A stretch of DNA of 64,000 nt from assembly GCF_030693625.1 (NCBI RefSeq), contig NZ_JAUYAF010000012.1, positions 1-64,000 on the forward strand. Reading direction: 5' to 3'. Below the pieces are notes generated by a model. The model ran no database searches. It was not told the origin of the DNA and saw only the letters and a list, made by a program, of their open reading frames with translations. The DNA comes from Phenylobacterium sp. (GTDB taxonomy: Bacteria > Pseudomonadota > Alphaproteobacteria > Caulobacterales > Caulobacteraceae). Shown here one piece after another: positions 36,913 through 45,762 of the stretch (the stretch's first letter is position 1; every line of letters starts with the position of its first letter). The translations under genes were made by a program, and so were the position numbers.

Positions 36913-37992
36913 CTATCGCGACCGGGTCGCGGTCTCGGAGGGCAGTTCGCCGAAACGGTCCCGATAGCGTTGGGCGAAATGTCCGAAGCTGGCGAATCCG
37001 CAGGCCAGGGCGACATCCATGACCGAGACCCCCGGCTCGCCCTCCCGCAAGCGCCTGCGCGCCTCATCCAGGCGCAGCGCCCTCAGATAGGCCATGGGCG
37101 AGGTTCCCCGCGTCTCCCGGAAGCGGGCGAAGACGCTGCGCACGCTGACACCGCAGGCCGCGGCGATCTCCTCCACGGTCAGCGGCCGGCTCCAGTTCTC
37201 ACGGATATAGTCCTCCAGCAGGTCAGCCGCCGGCCGGCCGGCCGCCTTGGCGCCCCGGCTCGGCAGCCCCGGATGGTCCTCGAGGTGGTCTATCAGGAAG
37301 GCGCTCGCCAGGGCCTGGACCAGCTCGGTGATCGGCAGGGCCGCCTCGTCGGCGCCATTGGCGAACTGGTCGGCCAGGTTGTCCACCAGCCCCCGGGTCT
37401 TCCAGAAGCGCCCGGCCGGCAGGGCGCGGCCCAGGGGAAGATCGGGAAGACCCGCGAAGTCCCGTCCCGTCAGCCTCTCGGCCTTGCGGACCAGGGCGCC
37501 CTCGTCGAACTCGGCGATGATGTGGGCGTAGCCCTGGCTGTAGGCCGCGTCGAAGTCCGAACCGGGCGGAATCAGTCCGGTCGCCTCCGGCCCAAGCGCC
37601 ATCTTGGTCCCGCCGAGCGTGAACTCGCTCGACCCGGACAGGACGAAGACCTGCCGGTAGCCCCCCATCGCGACAAAGCTGATCTGCGCCGGCGTGTCGT
37701 AGCGGCAATAGTGAAACCGCACGCCCTCCAGCCGCACGCCGTTGGCCAGCGCCAGGAACGGGGCCTCGGTGTCCTCGAAACGCGCCGAACCCACCCTGTA
37801 GTTGCGCCAGAGCGCTTCGGCCATCTCGCCCGGATCGGTCGCCCGGATGAAGGGGCGCGATGCGAAGGGGACCACCCCGCCCGGCCCATGAGATCGGAGG
37901 GACCCCGGGGGGCCGTCTGGCGACGACAACGCTCGATCAGGCAATATTGACACCCAGGATTGAGTTTTGGAGAGTCCAAAACTACAGGTCAT
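36913..37992 (-). CDS. AraC-family transcriptional regulator
   Basis: A protein of up to 359 residues with a C-terminal pair of HTH motifs (LTVEEIAAACGVSVRSVFARF; SVMDVALACGFASFGHFAQRY), the AraC/XylS DNA-binding domain, and an N-terminal cupin-like effector domain. The start at 37992 is doubtful because a perfect palindrome lies over codons 4-10; GTG 37951 or another codon further in may be the real start. It is divergent from the chemoreceptor gene, sharing a 183 bp gap. Target genes cannot be told. Confidence 0.87.
   Translation of the reverse strand: MTCSFGLSKTQSWVSILPDRALSSPDGPPGSLRSHGPGGVVPFASRPFIRATDPGEMAEALWRNYRVGSARFEDTEAPFLALANGVRLEGVRFHYCRYDTPAQISFVAMGGYRQVFVLSGSSEFTLGGTKMALGPEATGLIPPGSDFDAAYSQGYAHIIAEFDEGALVRKAERLTGRDFAGLPDLPLGRALPAGRFWKTRGLVDNLADQFANGADEAALPITELVQALASAFLIDHLEDHPGLPSRGAKAAGRPAADLLEDYIRENWSRPLTVEEIAAACGVSVRSVFARFRETRGTSPMAYLRALRLDEARRRLREGEPGVSVMDVALACGFASFGHFAQRYRDRFGELPSETATRSR
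37963..37983. promoter_or_regulatory. Perfect 9 bp inverted repeat in the AraC/chemoreceptor control region
   Basis: agttttgga and tccaaaact are separated by gag. The site overlaps the first codons of the longest AraC reading frame, so it is a candidate operator for autoregulation or a sign that translation starts further downstream. Confidence 0.55.
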
Positions 37993-38175
37993 ACCCGTTT
38001 CGGGTATAGACTTGCACTATTGGGATAGACCAGCGTTCCCGGAACTCAGACATCTTTCACTACGTCATCCTTAAGACAGTAACGATCGCATCGGATGCCT
38101 TTCAAGACCCCTTCGGCTTCCAGGCATGCTTGCGGTTCACAAATGATGGGCTTGGCGAGGTTGAGGGAGAAGATC

Positions 38176-39975
38176 ATGTTCGGCATCCATGCGGGATCTG
38201 GCGGGAACGCGGCCGCGACCCTCGAGGCCCTGGGGCGATCCCTCGCCATCATCGAATTCGATCCCAAGGGCGCGATCCTCTCGGCCAATGAGAACTTCTG
38301 CGCCGCGCTGGGCTACAGCCTCTCGGAGATCAAGGGCCGCCACCACAGCCTGTTCGTCGATCCTGAAGAGGCGCGCGGCCCCGACTACGCCGCCTTCTGG
38401 GCCAAGCTGGGCCGTGGCGAGTTCGACTCTGGGGAGTATCGCCGCAACGGCAAGGGCGGTCGCGAGGTCTGGATCCAGGCCTCCTACAACCCGGTGAAGA
38501 ACGCCAGGGGCGCGGTCGTCAAGGTCGTGAAGATCGCCACCGACATCACCGCCCAGAAGCTGCGGAACGCCGATTTCGAGGGCAAGATCGAGGCCGTCTC
38601 CCGCGCCCAGGCCATGATCGAGTTCACGCTCGATGGCGACATCCTCGACGCCAACGAGAACTTCCTCAAGGCGCTCGGCTACGATCTCGCCGAGATCAAG
38701 GGCCGCCACCATCGGATGTTCGTCGAGCCGCAGTTCGCTCAGAGCGCGGAGTATCACGACTTCTGGCGGCGGCTGAACGCCGGGGAGTTCGTGGCCGCCG
38801 AGTTCAAGCGGATCGGCAAGGGCGGCCGCGAGGTCTGGATCCAGGCCTCCTACAACCCGATCTTCGACTCCGACCGCAAGGTCCTCAAGGTGGTCAAGTT
38901 CGCCACCGACATCACCGGACGGATTCAAGCCGTGGACGAGATCGCCGGCGGCCTGTCGAAACTGGCCGACAACGACCTCACCTATCGGATCGCGCGCGCC
39001 ATCGACCCCGCCTTCGAGAAGGTCCGCACCGACTTCAACGCGGCCATGACCACCCTGCAGGAGACCATGACGGCGGTCTCAGCCTCCACCAGCAGCGTCG
39101 GCGTCGGCGCCGACGAGATCGCCAGCGCGTCGGACGACCTGTCGCGCCGCACCGAGCAGCAGGCCGCCAGCCTGGAGGAGACCGCTGCGGCCCTGGACCA
39201 GATCACCGCCACTGTCCGGCGCAGCGCGTCAGGCGCCAAGCAGGCCTCCGGCGCCGCCTCCAGCGCGCGCGCCGAGGCCCAGCGCTCCGGCGAGGTGGTG
39301 GGCGAGGCCGTCGCGGCCATGGGCGAGATCGAGGGGTCGTCGCGCCAGATCTCCCAGATCATCGGCGTCATCGACGAGATCGCCTTCCAGACCAACCTCC
39401 TGGCCCTGAACGCCGGGGTCGAGGCCGCCCGCGCCGGCGAGGCCGGTCGCGGCTTCGCGGTGGTGGCCTCCGAGGTCCGGGCCCTCGCCCAGCGCTCGGC
39501 CGACGCCGCCAAGGAGATCAAGTCCCTGATCGCCACCTCCTCCGCCCAGGTCGAGCGCGGGGTGAAGCTGGTGGGCGAAACCGGCCAGACCCTGTTGGGC
39601 ATCGCCGAGAAGGTCGCCGAGATCGACGGCCTGATCGCCGAGATCGCCCAGTCCTCCCAGGAACAGGCCACCGGGCTCAACCAGGTCAACACCGCGGTCA
39701 ATCAGATGGACCAGGTCACCCAGCAGAACGCCGCCATGGTGGAGCAATCCACGGCCGCGGCCTCCAACCTGCGTAACGAATCCCGCGAACTCGTGCGGCT
39801 GGTCAGCCGCTTCCGGTCCGGCGCCGCGCATGGCGCGGCCCGCCTGGAGCTGGCCGACCCAGAGCGGCATGTGACCGCCCGCAATCCCGTCGCCCAGCAG
39901 CGGAGTCGGTTGAAGGGGGCGTTCGGCTCGGCGGCGGTGGCCGAGGCGCCGGCCGGCGAGTGGACCGAGTTCTGA
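38176..39975 (+). CDS. Soluble chemoreceptor with two PAS domains
   Basis: The 599-residue protein has two nearly identical PAS modules (about residues 15-125 and 135-250), each with SANENF or DANENF, then EIKGRHH and [14 protein letters not shown] methyl-accepting signalling domain follows, with the conserved hairpin tip [20 protein letters not shown]. No membrane segment is seen, so it is a cytoplasmic receptor, probably sensing redox, oxygen or a small ligand through the PAS cofactors. The ATG at 38176 follows GGGAGAAG. The cheW gene is only 1 bp after its stop. Confidence 0.92.
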   Translation: MFGIHAGSGGNAAATLEALGRSLAIIEFDPKGAILSANENFCAALGYSLSEIKGRHHSLFVDPEEARGPDYAAFWAKLGRGEFDSGEYRRNGKGGREVWIQASYNPVKNARGAVVKVVKIATDITAQKLRNADFEGKIEAVSRAQAMIEFTLDGDILDANENFLKALGYDLAEIKGRHHRMFVEPQFAQSAEYHDFWRRLNAGEFVAAEFKRIGKGGREVWIQASYNPIFDSDRKVLKVVKFATDITGRIQAVDEIAGGLSKLADNDLTYRIARAIDPAFEKVRTDFNAAMTTLQETMTAVSASTSSVGVGADEIASASDDLSRRTEQQAASLEETAAALDQITATVRRSASGAKQASGAASSARAEAQRSGEVVGEAVAAMGEIEGSSRQISQIIGVIDEIAFQTNLLALNAGVEAARAGEAGRGFAVVASEVRALAQRSADAAKEIKSLIATSSAQVERGVKLVGETGQTLLGIAEKVAEIDGLIAEIAQSSQEQATGLNQVNTAVNQMDQVTQQNAAMVEQSTAAASNLRNESRELVRLVSRFRSGAAHGAARLELADPERHVTARNPVAQQRSRLKGAFGSAAVAEAPAGEWTEF

Positions 39976-39976
39976 C

Positions 39977-40441
39977 ATGCCGCGCCTCGAAACCCCCACC
40001 GATGGCGCCCTGGAACTGATCTCCTTCGAGATCGCCGGGCAGGAATTCTGCATCGACATCCGCTCCGTGCGCGAGATCCGCGGCTGGACCCCGACGACCC
40101 GCATGCCCCACACGCCGCCCTATGTCCTGGGGGTGATCAATCTGCGCGGCCTGGTCATGCCGGTGATCGACCTGCGCCGCCGGCTGGGCCTGGGGGAAAC
40201 CGAGGCCTCGTCCCGCCACGTCTTCGTGGTGGTCCAGCACGAGGACAGGGTGATCGGTCTGATGGTCGATGCGGTGCAGGAGACCTTCCTGGTGGACACC
40301 GCCCTGCTGCAGACCCCGCCCGACATGGACTGCGAGCCCGGCGCGGCCTTCGTCGACGCCATCATCCCCCTTGAGGGTCGCATGCTCAGCCGCCTGGTCG
40401 TCGCCGCCCTGCTCCCAGCCCACGAGCGCCTGGCCGCCTAG
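39977..40441 (+). CDS. cheW: Chemotaxis coupling protein CheW
   Basis: A 154-residue CheW that bridges receptor and CheA kinase. The family motifs are EFCIDIRSVREIRG, YVLGVINLRGLVMPVIDLRRRLG and RVIGLMVDAV. It is co-transcribed with the receptor (1 bp spacing) while cheA is not in the window, so the pair probably plugs into a chemosensory array encoded elsewhere. A strong 19 bp hairpin lies 30 bp after its stop. Confidence 0.94.
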   Translation: MPRLETPTDGALELISFEIAGQEFCIDIRSVREIRGWTPTTRMPHTPPYVLGVINLRGLVMPVIDLRRRLGLGETEASSRHVFVVVQHEDRVIGLMVDAVQETFLVDTALLQTPPDMDCEPGAAFVDAIIPLEGRMLSRLVVAALLPAHERLAA

Positions 40442-40471
40442 GGCGCGTCCGGGGTCCGCCATTTTCAAAAC

Positions 40472-40514
40472 CGTCATCCTCGGGCTTGCCCTCGGGGCAA
40501 GCCCGAGGATGACG
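40472..40514. repeat. Perfect 19 bp hairpin, B-like, after cheW
   Basis: Arms cgtcatcctcgggcttgcc and ggcaagcccgaggatgacg are perfectly complementary around a 5 base loop, ctcgg. The ends match family B. It lies after cheW and could act as a terminator, but there is no T tract. Confidence 0.85.
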
Positions 40515-40540
40515 ATAGAGGGAGTGGGGGCGCGGCCGGC

Positions 40541-40640
40541 CCTCCTGTTCGTGTGGTTCGTGTGGTTCGTGGTCCCAATTCTTCTGGCCGTGACGCCGCG
40601 AGGCGGATCAAGATCATCCACGAACCACACGAACGGGGCC
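40541..40640. repeat. Family C palindromic repeat
   Basis: Outer arms carry gttcgtgtggttcgtg (from 40548) and ccacgaaccacacgaac (to 40634) around a GC-rich centre with tgacgccgcgaggcgga. The same arms occur at 44926-45016 and 61777-61986. It ends immediately before the ATG of the flavin-type gene. Confidence 0.85.
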
Positions 40641-40646
40641 TAACCC

Positions 40647-41231
40647 ATGTCGATGTACCACCCGGGCCAACGCGACCTGCAGGACGCCTTCGGCAGCCGC
40701 GCCCTGGCCGACCGGCTGGAGGAGACCCTGCGCCATGACGCCTTCACCGACCGGGACGCCGCCTTCATCGCGCAGCAGAGCTTCTTCTTCCTGGCCACCG
40801 CCGACGATCAGGGCCGGCCCGACTGCTCCTTCAAGGGCGGTCCCGCCGGCTTCGCCCGGGTCATCGCGCCGGACGCCCTCATCTTCCCAGACTATGACGG
40901 CAACGGCATGTTCCGCAGCCTCGGCAACCTGACCGCCAATCCCAATGTCGGCCTGTTGTTCCTGTCGATCGGCGAGCGGCCCCAGCGCCTGCGGGTCAAC
41001 GGGACCGCCGAAGTCCTGCACGATGACCCGCTGCTGGCGCAAATCCCCGGCGCCCAGCTCCTGGTGCGGGTGACGCCGCGCGATATCTTCCCCAACTGCC
41101 CGCGCTACATCCCGACCCTGACGGTCACCGCCCCCTCGGTCCACGCCCCGGAGGCCGACAAGCCGGTGGTCGAAGCCGACTGGAAGGCCCACCCCATGTT
41201 CGCCGACGTGGTCCCGCCGCGACGGGTCTAG
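40647..41231 (+). CDS. Pyridoxamine 5'-phosphate oxidase-like FMN-binding protein
   Basis: The 194-residue protein has the split-barrel FMN-binding pattern of the PNPOx-like family: SFFFLATADDQGRPDCSFKG at the N-terminus, DGNGMFRSLGNL, and VGLLFLSIGE in the core. Members bind FMN or F420 and reduce or oxidise varied substrates. The family is broad; a role in vitamin B6 synthesis is unlikely because the PdxH C-terminal motif is missing. No close operon partner. The leader is the C repeat. Confidence 0.83.
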   Translation: MSMYHPGQRDLQDAFGSRALADRLEETLRHDAFTDRDAAFIAQQSFFFLATADDQGRPDCSFKGGPAGFARVIAPDALIFPDYDGNGMFRSLGNLTANPNVGLLFLSIGERPQRLRVNGTAEVLHDDPLLAQIPGAQLLVRVTPRDIFPNCPRYIPTLTVTAPSVHAPEADKPVVEADWKAHPMFADVVPPRRV

Positions 41232-41245
41232 GCGTCGGAGCGCCC

Positions 41246-41698
41246 CTACCCCTCCAGCGCCGCGATCATCTCCACCCGCGGCCCATGCCGGCCGCCGTCG
41301 AACGGGGCGGCCAGGAACGCATCGACGATGTCGAGCGCCAGGCCCTCGCCCACCACGCGGGCGCCGATCGCCAGCATGTTGGCGTCGTTGTGCTGGCGGA
41401 TCATGCGGGCCGAGAAGGTCTCGGAGCAGACCCCGCAGCGGACACCCCTGATCTTGTTGGCCGCCATCATGATCCCCTGGCCCGTACCGCACAGGATGAT
41501 CCCGAACCGGCAGTCGCCGGCGGCCATGAGCCGCGCCGCGGCCGCGCCGTGCTCGGGATAGGGGGTGCTCTGCGGCGTCGTGGGCCCGATATCCACCACC
41601 TCCCAGCCCTGGGCGGCGATATGGCCGGCGATAGCCTGCCGCAGTGCGATGGCGGAGTGGTCGCTGGAAAGCACGACACGGCGGTTGCTGGCGGTCAT
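41246..41698 (-). CDS. rpiB: Ribose-5-phosphate isomerase B
   Basis: A 150-residue RpiB/LacAB-family isomerase. The catalytic Cys is in IILCGTGQGIMMAANK, and SSDHSAIALRQ and CSETFSARMIRQHNDAN are the family motifs. It interconverts ribose 5-phosphate and ribulose 5-phosphate. It is 41 bp downstream of the histidine kinase gene on the same strand. Confidence 0.95.
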   Translation of the reverse strand: MTASNRRVVLSSDHSAIALRQAIAGHIAAQGWEVVDIGPTTPQSTPYPEHGAAAARLMAAGDCRFGIILCGTGQGIMMAANKIRGVRCGVCSETFSARMIRQHNDANMLAIGARVVGEGLALDIVDAFLAAPFDGGRHGPRVEMIAALEG

Positions 41699-41738
41699 GG
41701 AGAGGTCGTCCCGTTGTGGAGGAATTGGCGGAGTCGGG

Positions 41739-43769
41739 TCAGGCGCCGGTCCCCTTCAGCACCTCAGCCACCCGGAGCGCCAGGGTTGGCCCATCGAAGG
41801 GCTTCTGAAGAATCGCGACGCCCTCGATCGCCCCCTCCAGGGCGACGCTGTCCAGGTGTCCGGAGACCACCAGCAGCTTCTGGTGGGGCCGCATCTGTCG
41901 GGCCCGACGGGCCACCTCGGCGCCGTTCAGTCCGGGCATCAGGAAGTCCAGCACGAACAGGTCGGGGTCGATGTCGGCCAGGGCGTTGAGCGCATCCTCC
42001 CCATTCGCCGCCTGGAAGACCACATAGCCCCGGGCTCGCAGGTTCTCCACCAGGACCTGGCGGACGCTCTCATCATCGTCGAGCACCAGAATGCGGCGCC
42101 CGTCGGCGAGGACGGGCTCGGGCGCCGCGATCGCGGGCGCGGAGGCGACCTCGGAGGCCGCCGGCAGGATAAGCTCCACCCGCGTCCCCTTGCCCACTTC
42201 GCTGTGAATCTTCACCTCGCCCCCGCACTGGCGGGCGAAGGCGTAGACCTGGGCGAGGCCAAGACCTGTCCCCTTGCTTACCGCCTTGGTGGTGAAGAAG
42301 GGATCGAAGGCCTGATGCAGGACCTCCGAGGTCATGCCCTGTCCCGTATCGCTGACGGCCAGGACCACACGAGGCGTGGCCTTGCCCGCGCGGCGGTGAT
42401 CGACCAGCGCGCCCGTGAAGGTGAGCCGCCCGCCCTCGGGCATGGCGTCGCGGGCGTTGACCGCCAGGTTCAGCAGCGCGAGTTCCAACTGGTTTCGGTC
42501 GGTGCTGACCCAACGCGCCTCCGGCGCCACCTGCACCCGAATGGCCACGCCCGGGCCCAGGGACTGATCCAGCAGTTCCGACATGCCGTCCAGGGTCGCC
42601 GCGATATCCACCGGCTCGACCCCGAGCTTCTGGGTGCGCGAGAAGGCCAGCAGGCGTGAGGTCAGCTTCGCGCCACGCTGGGCGGCGTCCAGGGCGCCCT
42701 CAAGGTAACGGCGGTTGGGGTCTTCCGCCGGGGCCCGCCGCAGCACCAGGTCCAGACTTCCGATGATCGCGGTGAGCAGGTTGTTGAAATCGTGGGCGAT
42801 TCCCCCGGTGAGGTGGCCCAAGGCCTCCATTTTCTGTGCCTGGCGCAGGCCCTCGTCCTCGCGGCGCACCTGGTCCATGTCGCGCAGGGTGAGCCCGATC
42901 ATCAGGCCCGACAAAGCCAGGCACCCCAGGACCACCACGACCCAGATCGCCATCGACCAGTAGCGGGCCGCCTCGAAGGGCGAGGACGACACGGCCACAT
43001 GGGTGGACCAGCCGGTGAGCGGCGAGGTGACGTAGCCGGTATAGGTCGGAACCCCCTCCAGGGTGACATTCCGGTAGAACCCCTCGCCGCCGCGCAGCAC
43101 CGCTTCGCGCAGTTGGGCCGAGCCCGGGTGGCCCACCGTGGCCTCGTAGCGGAGGCTTCTGGAGATGAACCGTCCGGAACGGTCCACGACCGCGGCCACG
43201 ACGGTTTCGGCGGGATATCTTGGCGCGGCGATATTGTGAAAGGCGCGGGGATCAAGCTCCACGGTCAGGATGTACCGCAGCTGTCCATCGCGCAGGATCG
43301 GCATGTGCAGGGCGATTCCGTGTGCGCCGGCGTCCCGCACCACCCCTTCCACAACCATGGCGGTGAAGGGCTTGCGGCCGAGAGCGGCGACATCGGGGCC
43401 GGCGGCGCGGGGCTGCGCCGAGGCCGGCCGCCTCAGGTCGAACAGCTCGAGCCCGGCGTGGGGATCCGACAGCCGGACCGTCCGCCAGCTACCCGCGGCC
43501 TCCCTGAACTCGCGCGCGCGCCCATGCGCCCGCGCGGCGTCGTCCTGCTTGATGGAATCCGCCAGGGACAACACCCGGCCCAGTCTCACCTCGGCCATGA
43601 CCTGGGCGTCCACCAGACGCATGATCTCGCCGGCGCGCGCCCGGCTCAACGCCTCCAGTTCAAGGCGCCGCGTATTGACGCCGTCATAGAGCTGCAGGCC
43701 CGTGAGGATCAGCAGCGGCAACATCACCGCCGCGGCGAGGCTGATCGTCTGCCGCCGGATTCGCCGCAT
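41739..43769 (-). CDS. Membrane hybrid histidine kinase with receiver domain
   Basis: The 676-residue protein has an N-terminal membrane segment, a periplasmic sensor of about 230 residues (Cache-like), a second segment around AIWVVVVLGCLALSGLMIG, the phosphoacceptor HLTGGIAHDFNNLLT, an ATPase domain with NLAVNARDAMPEGG, DTGQGM and GTGLGL, and a C-terminal receiver with the phospho-Asp in FVLDFLMPGLNGAE. The H-box resembles FixL/HWE-like non-CheA kinases. No output regulator is adjacent. Ligand unknown. Confidence 0.93.
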   Translation of the reverse strand: MRRIRRQTISLAAAVMLPLLILTGLQLYDGVNTRRLELEALSRARAGEIMRLVDAQVMAEVRLGRVLSLADSIKQDDAARAHGRAREFREAAGSWRTVRLSDPHAGLELFDLRRPASAQPRAAGPDVAALGRKPFTAMVVEGVVRDAGAHGIALHMPILRDGQLRYILTVELDPRAFHNIAAPRYPAETVVAAVVDRSGRFISRSLRYEATVGHPGSAQLREAVLRGGEGFYRNVTLEGVPTYTGYVTSPLTGWSTHVAVSSSPFEAARYWSMAIWVVVVLGCLALSGLMIGLTLRDMDQVRREDEGLRQAQKMEALGHLTGGIAHDFNNLLTAIIGSLDLVLRRAPAEDPNRRYLEGALDAAQRGAKLTSRLLAFSRTQKLGVEPVDIAATLDGMSELLDQSLGPGVAIRVQVAPEARWVSTDRNQLELALLNLAVNARDAMPEGGRLTFTGALVDHRRAGKATPRVVLAVSDTGQGMTSEVLHQAFDPFFTTKAVSKGTGLGLAQVYAFARQCGGEVKIHSEVGKGTRVELILPAASEVASAPAIAAPEPVLADGRRILVLDDDESVRQVLVENLRARGYVVFQAANGEDALNALADIDPDLFVLDFLMPGLNGAEVARRARQMRPHQKLLVVSGHLDSVALEGAIEGVAILQKPFDGPTLALRVAEVLKGTGA

Positions 43770-43916
43770 GTCTGCTGTACTCTAGGTAAGGTCTGCTCGG
43801 GTTCAACTGCGTGGGAACTGGAGCGTTCCTGCAGACCGCGCCATGAGCGCAAACCCAACCACGCCGCAACCGGGGCGTCCAGGGTCTGCTTCCGGCCCCA
43901 GGTCCGCGTCCCGCCA

Positions 43917-43945
43917 TTGAAAGCCCCGCTTGCCCTCACCATTTA
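43917..43945 (+). promoter_or_regulatory. Sigma-32-like heat-shock promoter of hsp20
   Basis: TTGAAA at 43917-43922 and CACCATTTA at 43937-43945 are 14 bp apart, close to the RpoH consensus CTTGAAA-N11-14-CCCCATnT. It lies about 70 bp before the hsp20 ATG. Confidence 0.62.
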
Positions 43946-43988
43946 GGAGTCATCCGGCCGCCGCGCCGATTTCGGGCGGTGCGCCGGA

Positions 43989-44012
43989 GAGTCGCTTAAT
44001 TTGCGAGGACTC
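43989..44012 (+). promoter_or_regulatory. Leader hairpin over the hsp20 ribosome binding site
   Basis: GAGTC (43989-43993) pairs with GACTC (44008-44012), and GC/GC pairs extend it around the loop ttaattt, with AG bulged. The GAGG ribosome binding site (44005-44008) is inside the hairpin. It may be a weak RNA thermometer. Confidence 0.45.
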
Positions 44013-44014
44013 TG

Positions 44015-44434
44015 ATGAACCGGCCGATTGTTTTCGATAGTCCCTTCCTGCTCGGGTTCGAGCACACGCGCAGCCTCATCGAGCGCGCCGCCAAGGCGGC
44101 CGCCGAAAGCTATCCGCCCTACAATGTCGAGGAACGGGCGGGCGGCGGCCTGCGGATCACCCTGGCGGTGGCGGGCTTCACCCCCGATACCCTGCAGGTG
44201 ACCCTGGAGGACCGCCAGCTGGTGGTGGCCGGCAAGCGCGACGACGCGGGCAAGGCCGAGGACGCCTATCTGCACCGCGGCATCGCCGCCCGCGGCTTCA
44301 TCCGCGCCTTCGTCCTGGCCGACGGCATGGAGGTGGAGAAGGCCCTGCTGGAACACGGCCTGCTGCACATCGATCTCGACCGACCCGAGCCCGACAAGCT
44401 CATCAAGAAGATACCCATTCAAACGGCCGGCTGA
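44015..44434 (+). CDS. Small heat-shock protein, Hsp20/IbpA type
   Basis: A 139-residue alpha-crystallin-domain chaperone, with the N-terminal FDSPFLLGFEHTRSLIERA typical of the alphaproteobacterial IbpA-like group and the core ERAGGGLRITLAVAGFTPD. It holds unfolding proteins. It forms an operon with the DUF1150 gene 45 bp downstream. The promoter and leader suggest control by heat at two levels. Confidence 0.94.
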   Translation: MNRPIVFDSPFLLGFEHTRSLIERAAKAAAESYPPYNVEERAGGGLRITLAVAGFTPDTLQVTLEDRQLVVAGKRDDAGKAEDAYLHRGIAARGFIRAFVLADGMEVEKALLEHGLLHIDLDRPEPDKLIKKIPIQTAG

Positions 44435-44479
44435 ACTTAGCGACCGTTACGCGCGTTGCCTTTTCAAGGAGGTGGTCTG

Positions 44480-44734
44480 ATGACACCCAATCTTACAGTT
44501 GAAGCCTTCGCCGCCCTCGGCGGTCCCGATCTCGTCTATGTGCGCCCGATCAAGGCCTCCGAGATCCTCGCCTCGACCCCGGCCGCCCAGATCGAGGGCT
44601 TCAAGCTCGATCCGGAACAGACCCTCTACGCGGTCCACCGCGCCGACGGCGAACGCCTGGCCGTCATGACCGACAAGGACTCCGCCGTCGCCGCCGCCCT
44701 GGCCCACGAACTGGCGCCGGTCTCGGTGCACTAG
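44480..44734 (+). CDS. DUF1150-family protein
   Basis: This 84-residue protein has LVYVRPIKASEI and VHRADGERLAVMTDKD, the DUF1150 pattern. Its gene commonly follows hsp20 in alphaproteobacteria, as here. AAGGAGG about eight bases before ATG 44480 fixes the start. Function unknown; co-expression with Hsp20 suggests a stress role (inference). The stop is 12 bp before the repeat cluster. Confidence 0.88.
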   Translation: MTPNLTVEAFAALGGPDLVYVRPIKASEILASTPAAQIEGFKLDPEQTLYAVHRADGERLAVMTDKDSAVAAALAHELAPVSVH

Positions 44735-44745
44735 GACCTAAGGTT

Positions 44746-45142
44746 CCTTCTCCCCTTGCGGGGCTGATAGCGGCGGGTCGCGCGTGGGACCAGCCGAACC
44801 TGTCAGACTTTATCTCGATGGTGGCTCTGCGGTGCAGGCTCGGGTTGGAGGAACTTCCTCTCCTCCCGCTCATCCCGGCGAAGGCCGGGACCCAGATGCA
44901 TCACCGGCGCTCAGAATCGGGCCCCCGTTCGTGTGGTTCGTGGACAATCTGATGGGCCATTGCGGCGGCGGCGTCGAAAGGATTGGAACCACGAACCACA
45001 CGAACCACACGAACGGTGGATCAGACCCGTGCACTGGCGGTGAATCTGGGTCCCGGCCTTCGCCGGGATGTGCGGGATCGAGGTCAGCGACCCCTCATCC
45101 GACGGTCTCCGACCGGCCACCTTCTCCCGCAGGGGGAGAAGG
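44746..45142. repeat. Triply nested palindrome A(B(C))
   Basis: The gap between DUF1150 and convergent ptsN is almost entirely repeat. Outer A arms are at 44746 (truncated) and 45088-45142. Inside is a B pair (about 44868-44903 and 45041-45070, ctcatcccggc/gccgggatg). Inside that is a C pair (44926-44943 and 44989-45016). The core between the C arms is 45 bp. Confidence 0.88.
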
Positions 45143-45153
45143 ACAGAAAAACC

Positions 45154-45618
45154 CTAAGCCGCGCTCGACCGGGCTTCCTGCACCAGCAGCGCATGGATCG
45201 CGTCCGGAGTCCTGGCCTGGCGCAGTTGCTCGCGCAAATCAGCCTGCCGCAGCAGGCGCGACACCCGGGCCAGGGTGCGCAGGTGTTCGGTCGAGGCGTT
45301 CGGCGGGGCGAACAGGGCGAAGACCAGGTCCACCGGCAGGTCGTCGACCGAATCGAAGGCCACGGGGTGGTCCAGGCGCACGAAGACCGCGCGCATGCGC
45401 TGCAGGCCGTCCAGGCGGGCATGGGGCACGGCGACGCCATGGCCGACGCCGGTGGAGCTGGCGGTCTCGCGCTCGGCCAGGGCGTCCAGGATCACCCCGG
45501 CGTCCAGGCCGAACTGGCGCCCGGCGATCTCCGAGATGACCGCCAGCACCTGGCGCTTGTTGAGGGCGCTGACACGCGGCGCGATGGCCGCGCGTTCAAG
45601 AATCTCACCGATCAACAT
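45154..45618 (-). CDS. ptsN: Nitrogen-PTS EIIA protein
   Basis: A 154-residue EIIA-Ntr with the phosphorylated His in GVGHGVAVPHARLDG. It regulates nitrogen/carbon balance and potassium uptake in other proteobacteria and is not a sugar transporter part. The ATG at 45616-45618 fits the family start; a longer frame to 45675 is not. It follows hpf after 144 bp, and the rpoN-hpf-ptsN linkage is classical. Confidence 0.94.
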   Translation of the reverse strand: MLIGEILERAAIAPRVSALNKRQVLAVISEIAGRQFGLDAGVILDALAERETASSTGVGHGVAVPHARLDGLQRMRAVFVRLDHPVAFDSVDDLPVDLVFALFAPPNASTEHLRTLARVSRLLRQADLREQLRQARTPDAIHALLVQEARSSAA

Positions 45619-45762
45619 TGTGTCGTGACGCCCAAAACAAATCAGAGCCAGCCCGTGCGAACCAGATCGATGCACGGCCCGTGCCGGAAGCCCGGAGCGA
45701 GGCGTGACGCGAGCCCAAGGGCCTGCATCACGCTCCAGCTCGAGGGCCCCTAAACTAGGGCC

